From JAMWZF01 sp041628615 (GTDB taxonomy: Bacteria; Pseudomonadota; Alphaproteobacteria; Rhodobacterales; Rhodobacteraceae): a DNA stretch of 12,329 nt. Position 1 is the stretch's first letter; each line of letters opens with the position of its first letter. The DNA is taken from contig JBFKOW010000109.1 of assembly GCA_041628615.1 (NCBI GenBank), positions 1 to 12,329 of the forward strand, read 5' to 3'. The position numbers were made by a program, and so were the translations under genes. Shown here piece by piece: positions 6,997 through 12,329 of this stretch. The notes below the pieces were generated by a model. The model did not search any database, had not been told where the DNA came from, and saw nothing but the letters and a program-made list of their open reading frames with translations.

Positions 6997-7592
6997 TCGG
7001 GATCGAACGCGCCGACGACAAGCTCCTGCTGTTGCTCAACCGCCCCGAGAAGGCCAACGCGGTCACGAAGCAGATGCTCGAGATGCTGCTGATGGCGGTC
7101 AGGGGCGCGAGCGCCCGGCTGCTGATGATCTCGAACGAGGGCAGCGTGTTCTCGGCCGGCGCCGACCTGAACGAAGTCGAGACCGCCGGGCTCGCCACTT
7201 CGCCGCTGTGGGAGGAATTGTCCGGGGCCATCGCCGCCTTCCCGGGCCTGACCATCGCGGCGCTGAACGGCACCGTTGCGGGCGGCGCGCTGGGCATGGT
7301 CCTTGCCTGCGACCTGCGGATCGCCAAGCCGGGCTCCGAGGTGTTCTACCCGGTGATGCGCCTCGGCCACCTGCCGCAGCCCTCGGACCCCCGCCGGCTG
7401 GCCGCGCTGGTCGGCCCGGCCAAGGCCAAGCTGATCCTGATGGGCGGCGCCCGGCTGACCGACCGGGAAGCGCTGGACTGCGGGCTGTTCGACCGGCTGG
7501 ACGAGGCCCCGATCCAGGCGGCGATGGCGCTGGCCGGGGACGTCCTGAACGCCCCCGAAGGCCACGCCGAAGCTGTGAAGGCGCTGTTCTAG
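6993..7592 (+). CDS. Short crotonase-fold (enoyl-CoA hydratase/isomerase family) protein
   Basis: The 199-residue protein has the crotonase core: NRPEKANA (16-23), the first oxyanion-hole segment FSAGADL (53-59), the second in NGTVAGGALG (92-101), and LTDREALDCGLFDRL (155-169) as in the family's AxxxGL region. It is about 60 residues shorter than usual (around 260), ending before the C-terminal helical domain. Aligning ACD (105-107) with the corresponding MCD of rat mitochondrial enoyl-CoA hydratase places Gly101 at the position of Glu144 and Val121 at that of Glu164, so both hydratase glutamates appear absent. It therefore probably binds a CoA thioester but may be an isomerase, hydrolase, other lyase or a non-catalytic partner. 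ATG 6993 overlaps the SDR stop (ATGA), which fixes the start and shows coupling. A convergent HNH gene ends 31 bases beyond. Confidence 0.85.
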   Translation: MIGIERADDKLLLLLNRPEKANAVTKQMLEMLLMAVRGASARLLMISNEGSVFSAGADLNEVETAGLATSPLWEELSGAIAAFPGLTIAALNGTVAGGALGMVLACDLRIAKPGSEVFYPVMRLGHLPQPSDPRRLAALVGPAKAKLILMGGARLTDREALDCGLFDRLDEAPIQAAMALAGDVLNAPEGHAEAVKALF

Positions 7593-7593
7593 G

Positions 7594-7615
7594 CCGGAAC
7601 AGGATCTGCTTCCGG
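7594..7615. terminator. Hairpin between convergent crotonase and HNH genes
   Basis: CCGGAA (7594-7599) pairs with TTCCGG (7610-7615), and CAG (7600-7602) can pair further with CTG (7606-7608), leaving one bulged base. It fills the 31-base gap between two convergent stops and could serve both directions. There is no T-run, so termination is inferred from placement. Confidence 0.4.
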
Positions 7616-7623
7616 TCCGCCGC

Positions 7624-7950
7624 TCAGCGCCGGCCGCGTCTTCCTCCCGGCACCCTGGAGGCGAAGTGGGGCGGCCGTTTCGCGACCCAGGCGGCGAACT
7701 TCGCCAGCCGGGGATGCGCCCGCAGCGCCTCCATCGTGTTGTAGCTCCGGGCCAGTTCGGCTTCGGACAGCGCAGCGTGGATCTCGCGATGGCACTGATG
7801 GTGCAGCAGGACGGTCGGTCCGCCCTTGCCGCCCTTCAGCCGCGGCACGAGGTGGTGCAGGCTTTGCGGCACGCCCGGCGGGATCGGCCGGCCGCAGAGC
7901 GGGCAGAGCGGGTCCCCGGCGGCGGCCTCTGGCTCTTGTGCTTCGTCCAT
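7624..7950 (-). CDS. Small HNH endonuclease-like protein
   Basis: This 108-residue protein has a zinc-ribbon pair CPLC (Cys16, Cys19), then LHHLVP (31-36), a GG turn, and HHQCHREIH (50-58), which together form the treble-clef beta-beta-alpha-metal fold of HNH nucleases. His33 would be the general base and His54/His58 metal ligands. The middle Asn of the HNH name is not seen at the expected place before LLHHQCH, where GPTV stands. Similar short HNH proteins occur widely in Rhodobacteraceae, where I know of no proven target. The C-terminal tail is basic (GGRRGRR). It stands alone: divergent from the channel gene with a 41-base gap and convergent with the crotonase gene. ATG 7950-7948 has only a purine-rich GGGGGA very close upstream, so expression may be low. 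A structural zinc protein with no nuclease activity is possible. Confidence 0.8.
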   Translation of the reverse strand: MDEAQEPEAAAGDPLCPLCGRPIPPGVPQSLHHLVPRLKGGKGGPTVLLHHQCHREIHAALSEAELARSYNTMEALRAHPRLAKFAAWVAKRPPHFASRVPGGRRGRR

Positions 7951-7991
7951 CGTCCCCCGAAGGTGGGGCGCGACCCGGGTTGGAGCAAGCG

Positions 7992-9317
7992 ATGGATCTC
8001 GAGACCCTGCCGCCGGTGGTGCAGACCGGCATCGACTATGCGTTGCAGGGCTGGGAGATGGCCCGCGGCTGGCTGGTCAGCCCGGCGGCGTGGTCGCAGC
8101 TTGGCCTGCTGATCCTCGCCTGGCTGCTGGCGGTGCTGGTCAGCCGCCGGCTGTCGCCCCGGCTGGCCCGGCTGCTGACCCCGGCCCCCGACCAGGACAC
8201 GGTGCTGGCCAAGGTCCGCCGCTTCACGCTGCTGTTCCTGCCGCTGCTGCTGCCGCTTCTGGCGTTCGCTTTCACCGCCGCGGGCGAGGCGGTGACCCGG
8301 TCGATGTTCGGCTCGGGCGCGGTGATCGCCTTCGGCAAGCGGCTGTTCCTGTTCCTCGCGGTCCGCGGCTTCGTCCGCGAGGTGGTGACCGACGCCTTCC
8401 TCGCCCTGATCGGACGGCTCGTGCTGATCCCGCTGGCGGCGATCTATGTCGTCGGGCTCTGGGATCCGCTGCTGGCCTGGCTCGCGGCCACCGTGGTGCC
8501 GCTGGGCAACATGTCGTTCTCGCTGCTGGCGGCGCTGCGGTTCACCGTCGTCGCCGGGGTGATGTTCTGGATCGGCCGCTGGTCGAACGAGCAGTCGGCG
8601 GCGATGATCGCCAGCCAGCAGGGGATGCGCCCGGCGACCCGGCAACTGGCGGTCAAGACCGCCGAGATCCTGATCTTCGGCGCCGCCTTCCTGATCGCGA
8701 TGAACATCGCCGGGGTGCCGCTCACCTCGCTGGCGGTGCTGACCGGGGCGCTGGGCGTCGGCATCGGCTTCGGCCTGCAGAAGATCGCCTCGAACTTCAT
8801 CTCCGGGGTGATCCTGCTGCTGGAAGGCCAGGCCACGGTGGGCGACTACGTCGAGCTGGACGGCGGCGAGGCGGGCATCATCGTCAGGATGACCGCCCGC
8901 GCGATCATCCTCGAAACCTTCGACGGCCGCTGGATCGTGGTTCCGAACGAGGATTTCATTGTCACGCGGGTCATCAACTACTCGGACAGCGGGTCGGCCC
9001 ACCGCTACGAGGCGCCGTTCTCGGTGTCCTACGACACCGACATCAACCGGGTCCCCGACATCGTCAACGCGGCGGTCGAACAATTGCCGTTCATTCTGCG
9101 GGACCCGGAAGGCCCGGATTGCGAACTGGTGGGCTTCGGCGAATCCGGCATCGATTTCCAGGTCGAGTACTGGGTCGAGGGGATCGACGACGGCAAGAAC
9201 AAGTACAAGTCCCACGTCCTGTTCGCGATCTGGAACGCGTTGAAGGCCCATGACATCGAGATCCCCTACCCGCACCGGGTGATCGAGATGCGCGGGCCGG
9301 GGCCGGCGGGTCCGTGA
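7992..9317 (+). CDS. MscS-family mechanosensitive channel
   Basis: This 441-residue inner-membrane protein has roughly six or seven hydrophobic spans (about 35-52, 78-97, 112-128, 140-157, 172-195, 224-241 and the pore helix near 243-262), followed by a soluble C-terminal domain. The pore-lining helix with its small-residue pattern (TGALGVGIGFGLQKIASNF, 251-269) and the beta domain segment VGDYVELDG (283-291), then VPNEDF (317-322) and VINYS (327-331) are diagnostic for MscS. Such channels open under membrane tension and release solutes in hypo-osmotic shock. It is longer than E. coli MscS (286 residues) because of extra N-terminal spans. ATG 7992 has GGAG (7982-7985) six bases upstream; an in-frame extension to 7938 runs into the divergent HNH gene and lacks a site. 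Its stop overlaps the GTG of the flavoprotein (GTGA). Confidence 0.93.
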   Translation: MDLETLPPVVQTGIDYALQGWEMARGWLVSPAAWSQLGLLILAWLLAVLVSRRLSPRLARLLTPAPDQDTVLAKVRRFTLLFLPLLLPLLAFAFTAAGEAVTRSMFGSGAVIAFGKRLFLFLAVRGFVREVVTDAFLALIGRLVLIPLAAIYVVGLWDPLLAWLAATVVPLGNMSFSLLAALRFTVVAGVMFWIGRWSNEQSAAMIASQQGMRPATRQLAVKTAEILIFGAAFLIAMNIAGVPLTSLAVLTGALGVGIGFGLQKIASNFISGVILLLEGQATVGDYVELDGGEAGIIVRMTARAIILETFDGRWIVVPNEDFIVTRVINYSDSGSAHRYEAPFSVSYDTDINRVPDIVNAAVEQLPFILRDPEGPDCELVGFGESGIDFQVEYWVEGIDDGKNKYKSHVLFAIWNALKAHDIEIPYPHRVIEMRGPGPAGP

Positions 9318-10519
9318 GCGCCGCCACCGCGCCGGCGGCGCTGGTCATCGGCGCCGGTCCGGCCGGGCTGATGGCGGCCGAGGTCCTGTCCGCCGCCGGT
9401 CTGCCGTTGACCGTGGCCGAGCAGATGCCCACCGCCGGGCGCAAGTTCCTGATGGCCGGCCGGTCGGGCCTGAACCTGACGATGGATACCGATGCCGCCG
9501 CCTTTGCCGCCGTCCTGGACCCCGTTCCGGCCCTGCAGGCGGCGATTGCCGCATTCGGCCCGGCCGAGGTCATGGCCTGGGCCCGGGGGCTGGGACAGGA
9601 GGTGTTCACCGGCTCGGCGGGCCGGGTGTTCCCGATGGCGATGAAGGCCTCGCCGCTGTTGCGCGCCTGGCTCGCCCGGCTGGAGCGCCGGGGCGTGGCG
9701 CTGCGGACCCGCTGGCGCTGGACCGGCTGGGACGGCGGCGCGGCGCGGTTCGACACCCCGCAGGGCCCCCGCGCGGTGCCCGCGGATCTCACCGTGCTGG
9801 CCTGCGGCGGGGCGAGCTGGCGGCGGCTGGGGTCGGACGGGGCCTGGACCGCCCATGCCGGGCCCGTCGCCCCCTTCGCCCCGGCCAACGTGGGTCTGGC
9901 GGTAGAGTGGTCGGCGCACATGGCCCGCCACTTCGGCCGCCCGGTGAAGGGCTGCGCCCTTGCAGCCGGGCCGATCGCCACGCGGGGCGAGTTCGTGATC
10001 TCGGCCCGCGGGCTGGAGGGCAGCGGCATCTACACCGTGTCCCGCGCGGTGCGCGACGGCGCGCCGCTGACGGTGGACCTTTGCCCGGACCGGCCCGAGG
10101 CCGATATCCGCGCCCGACTCGCCGCGGCCAAGCCCGGCGACAGCCTGTCCAACCGGCTGCGCAAGGCGCTGCGGCTCGACCCGGCCCGGCTGGCCCTGCT
10201 GCAGGAATTCGGCCGCCCGTTCCCGGCCGACCTCGCCCCGCTGCTCAAGGCGCTGCCGATCCGCCACGCCGGGACCCGGCCGCTGGACGAGGCGATCTCG
10301 ACCGCCGGCGGGCTGCGCTTCGACGCGCTCGACGGGCTGATGCTGCGCGAAAGGCCCGGGGTCTTCGCCGCCGGCGAGATGCTGGACTGGGAGGCCCCGA
10401 CCGGGGGCTACCTGATCACCGCCTGTCTCGCCACCGGGCGGGCGGCGGCGCTGCAGGCGCTGGATCACGCCGGGGTGCCGGCCCCGGACCTGGCCGCCGC
10501 GCCGGTGGCGCGGGCATAG
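9314..10519 (+). CDS. HI0933/BaiN-like FAD-dependent oxidoreductase (TIGR03862-type flavoprotein)
   Basis: The 401-residue protein opens with a Rossmann beta-alpha-beta FAD site, VIGAGPAGLMAAEVL (11-25), followed by the family-defining GRKFLMAGRSGLNLT (42-56). It closes with a second flavin-contacting segment, FAAGEMLDWEAPTGGY (351-366), and LITACLATGRAA. This combination is typical of the HI0933-like family, which includes BaiN of gut clostridia; most members, including this branch, have no known substrate. It is probably a soluble cytoplasmic flavoenzyme. The GTG start at 9314 overlaps the stop of the channel gene, with no strong independent ribosome site, so translation is presumably coupled. 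Its last 55 bases (10465-10519) overlap the end of the convergent GST gene. Whether coupling to a mechanosensitive channel reflects function or only compact gene packing cannot be told from sequence. Confidence 0.88.
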   Translation: MSAATAPAALVIGAGPAGLMAAEVLSAAGLPLTVAEQMPTAGRKFLMAGRSGLNLTMDTDAAAFAAVLDPVPALQAAIAAFGPAEVMAWARGLGQEVFTGSAGRVFPMAMKASPLLRAWLARLERRGVALRTRWRWTGWDGGAARFDTPQGPRAVPADLTVLACGGASWRRLGSDGAWTAHAGPVAPFAPANVGLAVEWSAHMARHFGRPVKGCALAAGPIATRGEFVISARGLEGSGIYTVSRAVRDGAPLTVDLCPDRPEADIRARLAAAKPGDSLSNRLRKALRLDPARLALLQEFGRPFPADLAPLLKALPIRHAGTRPLDEAISTAGGLRFDALDGLMLRERPGVFAAGEMLDWEAPTGGYLITACLATGRAAALQALDHAGVPAPDLAAAPVARA

Positions 10520-11079
10520 GCCGGGCGCGCCTGCATCCGCTCGAGGTAGTCGGTCAGCCGGTCGCCGAGCGGCGGGAAACCGGCGTTCTTCGCCCAGGAC
10601 AGGCAATGGGTGAGGATGAAGTCCGGCACCGTGACCGCGTCCCCCATCAGGTGCGGCCCGTCCAGGGTTTCGGCCAGCCGCGCGGCGCTGCGCGCGAAAT
10701 CCCAGTGCAGGCTGTCGAGGATTTCGGGGCGGCGGTGCTCCTCGGGCCAGACGTAGGTCTGTTTGGTCGCCATCCAGAGCGTCGCGTCGAACTCGTCGAG
10801 AACGCGAAAGGTGAAGGCGTCCTGCCGCGCCCGGTCGAGGCTGCCGGCGGGAAAGGTGAGCGCCCCGTGGCGGTCCGCGAGCCAGGTCAGGATCGCGGTC
10901 GAGTCGGTCAGCACCGCGTCGCCGTCGATCAGCACCGGCACCTTGCCCGAGGGGTTCAGCGCCCGGACCGCGTCGGAGCGGGGCGGCGAGGGATGGTGTT
11001 CGTAGGCGATCCCCAGTTCCTCGAGCAGCCAGAGGACCCGCAGGGTCCGACTGCGGATCGCACCGTGAATGATGTACAA
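10465..11079 (-). CDS. Glutathione S-transferase family protein
   Basis: From the TTG at 11079-11077 the protein has 204 residues. The thioredoxin-like N-terminal domain begins MYIIHGAIRSRTLRVLWLLE and contains the cis-proline motif KVPVL (46-50) and the glutathione gamma-glutamyl-binding TDSTAIL (58-64). The all-helical C-terminal domain contains VTVPDFIL (149-156), the usual N-capping box. Soluble GSTs conjugate or reduce electrophiles with glutathione; the actual substrate is unknown. An upstream in-frame GTG at 11109 gives ten extra residues, but AGGAG at 11088-11092 stands exactly eight bases before the TTG, and family members begin at this Met-Tyr. I therefore prefer the TTG. The tail overlaps the flavoprotein gene by 55 bases in opposite orientation, and the last dozen residues (Ala, Gly, Arg-rich) look like an unconserved extension produced by that overlap. 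Confidence 0.88.
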   Translation of the reverse strand: MYIIHGAIRSRTLRVLWLLEELGIAYEHHPSPPRSDAVRALNPSGKVPVLIDGDAVLTDSTAILTWLADRHGALTFPAGSLDRARQDAFTFRVLDEFDATLWMATKQTYVWPEEHRRPEILDSLHWDFARSAARLAETLDGPHLMGDAVTVPDFILTHCLSWAKNAGFPPLGDRLTDYLERMQARPAYARATGAAARSGAGTPA

Positions 11080-11087
11080 AGGTCGCA

Positions 11088-11092
11088 CTCCT
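11088..11092 (-). promoter_or_regulatory. Shine-Dalgarno site deciding the GST start
   Basis: AGGAG on the minus strand lies eight bases before the TTG at 11079. It supports that start over the GTG at 11109, which has no comparable site. Confidence 0.6.
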
Positions 11093-11174
11093 GCACTTCT
11101 GCCGCGCACAATGTAGAGTTGATCGGCAACATTCAGCGATATTTAACCGACGTCCGGGTCATTTGGCACATGTT

Positions 11175-11189
11175 CGTTGTCAAACAACG
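11175..11189. promoter_or_regulatory. Perfect dyad overlapping back-to-back -35-like hexamers
   Basis: CGTTGT (11175-11180), CAA, ACAACG (11184-11189) is a perfect 6+3+6 palindrome in the divergent gap between the GST and the small exported protein. It contains TTGTCA on the plus strand (11177-11182) and TTGACA on the minus strand (11178-11183), so a bound regulator would cover both. It may be an operator; no cognate regulator gene is in the window. Confidence 0.4.
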
Positions 11190-11205
11190 CCTGCCGGGCT
11201 ACACA
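11177..11205 (+). promoter_or_regulatory. Candidate promoter for the small exported protein
   Basis: TTGTCA (11177-11182) and TACACA (11200-11205) are 17 bases apart, placing a start near 11212, a short leader before the ribosome site at 11226-11231. The -35 matches five of six, the -10 three of six. The whole gap 11100-11220 is close to 52% GC, far below the genes around it. Confidence 0.4.
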
Positions 11206-11237
11206 AACACCGACCTATTCACTCCAAGGAGCCTGAG

Positions 11238-11480
11238 ATGAAGATCGTCCATACCCTCGCCATCGCGGCGATCACTGCCGTTTCCGCGTCCACGGCCTTT
11301 GCCGGCGGTCCTTCGGAGCCCATCGAGACTCCCCCGCTGATCCTCCCCGATGAGGATTCGGGCAGCATGGGCAGCCTGATGCTCGGCTCGCTCGGCGGCA
11401 TGGCCCCGGCGGTCATCGCGGCGGTCGTGGTTGCGGCTGCGGTCGCGGCGGCGGACGAAGGGTCGTCCGGCGGCTCCTGA
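11238..11480 (+). CDS. Small exported protein with C-terminal hydrophobic segment
   Basis: This 80-residue protein starts at ATG 11238 behind a strong AAGGAG (11226-11231) with six-base spacing. Residues 1-22 (ending STAFA) are a Sec signal peptide with probable cleavage before Gly23. The mature chain of about 58 residues has an acidic, Pro-rich linker (PSEPIETPPLILPDEDSGS), a Gly/Met/Leu stretch and a continuous hydrophobic segment at about 55-72 (APAVIAAVVVAAAVAAA), then an acidic Gly/Ser tail. It could be a small tail-anchored inner-membrane protein exposing its N-terminal part to the periplasm, or a short amyloid-like or envelope peptide. Similar tiny exported proteins with Gly-Gly-Pro after the cleavage site are common in Rhodobacteraceae, without known function. 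It is a single-gene unit with its own promoter region and a strong terminator, which suggests high expression. Confidence 0.8.
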   Translation: MKIVHTLAIAAITAVSASTAFAGGPSEPIETPPLILPDEDSGSMGSLMLGSLGGMAPAVIAAVVVAAAVAAADEGSSGGS

Positions 11481-11500
11481 GCCTCGTCACACCTGTTTCC

Positions 11501-11535
11501 GAAAAGGGGCGCGCCCGCACGGCGCGCCCCTTTTC
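11501..11535. terminator. Strong bidirectional intrinsic terminator
   Basis: GAAAAGGGGCGCGCC (11501-11515) and GGCGCGCCCCTTTTC (11521-11535) form a perfect 15-bp stem with a 5-base loop. The A-run and T-run at the stem foot give a T-tract in either direction, so it can end both the small exported protein transcript and the convergent holA transcript. Confidence 0.88.
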
Positions 11536-11555
11536 CGTTTGCGGGCCCGTGTCTT

Positions 11556-11569
11556 GGGCCGCGCGGCCC
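11556..11569. repeat. 14-base GC palindrome before the holA stop
   Basis: GGGCCGCGCGGCCC is self-complementary. It lies just beyond the holA stop in the direction of holA transcription and may add to termination there, but no T-run follows on the minus strand. Confidence 0.35.
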
Positions 11570-11576
11570 GTTGGGG

Positions 11577-12329
11577 TCAGCGGTCGCGGCCCATCACCGA
11601 CAGCCGGATCAGGGTCCGCTCCATCAGCGCCCGCGCCGGCGGGGGGTTCGACGACCGCAGCCTGAGGTCGGTTTCGGTCAGCTCTGTCAACGCCTGCTCA
11701 AGCCGCGCCCGGCCCCAGCGCCCGGCCTGCCGCACCAGCGCGTCGCGCCGCGGGCCGAAGACCGGCGGCCGCAGCCGCCCGACCCCCTGCGCCGGGCCGC
11801 CCGGATCGCAGGCCGCGGCGTGCAGCCGCCGGAAATGCCGGGTCGCGCCGATGCAGATCGACACCGGCTGCGCCCCCTGCGCGTAGAGCCGGGCCAGCAT
11901 CGGCCCGATCCGGTGGGTCTCGGACTCGGCCACCAGCGCCAGCATCGCATCGAGGTCGGCCTCGGCCGAGCGCGGGGCGCAGGCCGACACCTCGTCCGGC
12001 CCGGCCCGGCCGTCCGGATCGGACAGCATGTAGAGACCCAGCTTCTCGACCGTCTGGCGGAAATCGCCCGGATCGACCTGCCGCGACAGGGCGGTGAGCG
12101 CGGCCATCCCGTCCGGCGCCATCCGGCCGGACAGTCCGGCCCCGGCCAGCAGCCCCTCGATCTCGGCGGCATCGGGCGGCGCGTCGTAGAGCCCGCCGGC
12201 GTAGGTGCCGGTCCCGGTCTCGAACAGCTTGCGCAGCTTCGACTTCGCGGCGAGCGCCCCGGCAGTGACGACGATCTGGGCGTCGCCGGTCCGCCAGTCC
12301 GCCAGCGCCGGGCCGATCAGTTCGGTCAG
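11577..12329 (-). CDS. holA: DNA polymerase III subunit delta (partial, N-terminus outside the window)
   Basis: The minus-strand frame is open from the right edge (12329) to TGA 11579-11577, giving 250 residues. The visible part begins LTELIGPALADWRTGDAQIV and includes AGALAAKSKLRKLFE, IGPMLARLYAQGAQPVSIC and RHFRRLHAA, which match the middle and C-terminal collar domains of HolA. Delta is the clamp-loader subunit that opens the beta sliding clamp during replication, in the cytoplasm. Compared with about 340 residues in full-length proteins, roughly 90 N-terminal residues, including the Walker-like region of the AAA+ fold, are missing here only because of the window edge. An internal ATG at 12122-12120 is not the start, since clear family sequence continues upstream of it. 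The gene converges with the small exported protein and shares its terminator. In many alphaproteobacteria lptE lies just upstream of holA, which could not be seen. Confidence 0.88.
   Translation of the reverse strand: MTELIGPALADWRTGDAQIVVTAGALAAKSKLRKLFETGTGTYAGGLYDAPPDAAEIEGLLAGAGLSGRMAPDGMAALTALSRQVDPGDFRQTVEKLGLYMLSDPDGRAGPDEVSACAPRSAEADLDAMLALVAESETHRIGPMLARLYAQGAQPVSICIGATRHFRRLHAAACDPGGPAQGVGRLRPPVFGPRRDALVRQAGRWGRARLEQALTELTETDLRLRSSNPPPARALMERTLIRLSVMGRDR

Noticed and set aside
7836..9275. A 479-codon minus-strand frame opposite the mechanosensitive channel
   Set aside because: Its Asp/Gln/Arg/His-rich translation is a shadow of the channel gene's codon bias and shows no family motif.
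11164..11179. TGGCAC followed by TTG, resembling a sigma-54 promoter
   Set aside because: The GC dinucleotide expected 12 bases after GG is TT here, so the invariant -12 element is missing.
1..12329. CRISPR arrays, tRNA genes, insertion sequences, attachment sites
   Set aside because: I looked for regular short repeats, cloverleaf-like segments, transposase motifs and flanking inverted repeats and saw none. No gap between genes is longer than about 180 bases.

Overview
The window looks like chromosomal DNA from a high-GC alphaproteobacterium, most likely a member of the Rhodobacteraceae (Paracoccaceae). The grounds are the very GC-rich codon use, GTG and TTG starts in coupled genes, two DUF2125-type exported proteins, and a 3'(2'),5'-bisphosphate nucleotidase (CysQ) directly behind a TldD/PmbA gene. 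The assignment rests on protein recognition only; there is no rRNA or tRNA here.

Left part (1-6066, all on the minus strand). Reading in the direction of transcription: two tandem paralogous exported DUF2125 proteins (6066-4555 and 4462-2903), pmbA/tldE (2773-1424), cysQ (1437-670, TTG start overlapping the pmbA end), and a partial unrecognised gene (613 to beyond base 1). That last gene has lower GC than its neighbours and sits where related genomes, as I remember them, carry DUF4170 and waaA. It is the best candidate for accessory DNA.

Middle part (6244-7592, plus strand). A short-chain dehydrogenase/reductase and a short crotonase-fold protein are joined by an ATGA overlap, forming a two-gene operon divergent from the DUF2125 pair. 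The crotonase lacks both glutamates used by classical enoyl-CoA hydratases. A small HNH-type protein (7950-7624, minus) converges on this operon and is divergent from the next one.

Right part (7992-12329). An MscS-family mechanosensitive channel and a HI0933/BaiN-like flavoprotein form a GTGA-coupled pair on the plus strand. A glutathione S-transferase on the minus strand overlaps the flavoprotein tail to tail by 55 bases. Beyond the GST lies a relatively AT-rich divergent control region with a perfect dyad. It is followed by a small exported protein with a C-terminal hydrophobic segment (11238-11480), a strong hairpin terminator, and the 3' part of holA (DNA polymerase III delta), which runs off the right edge.

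Most of the window is ordinary chromosomal housekeeping and core accessory genes. I found no CRISPR array, insertion sequence, tRNA or phage gene. The points most worth a second look are the partial gene at the left edge, the crotonase without its catalytic glutamates, the duplicated DUF2125 pair, and the small exported protein with its dyad-bearing promoter region.
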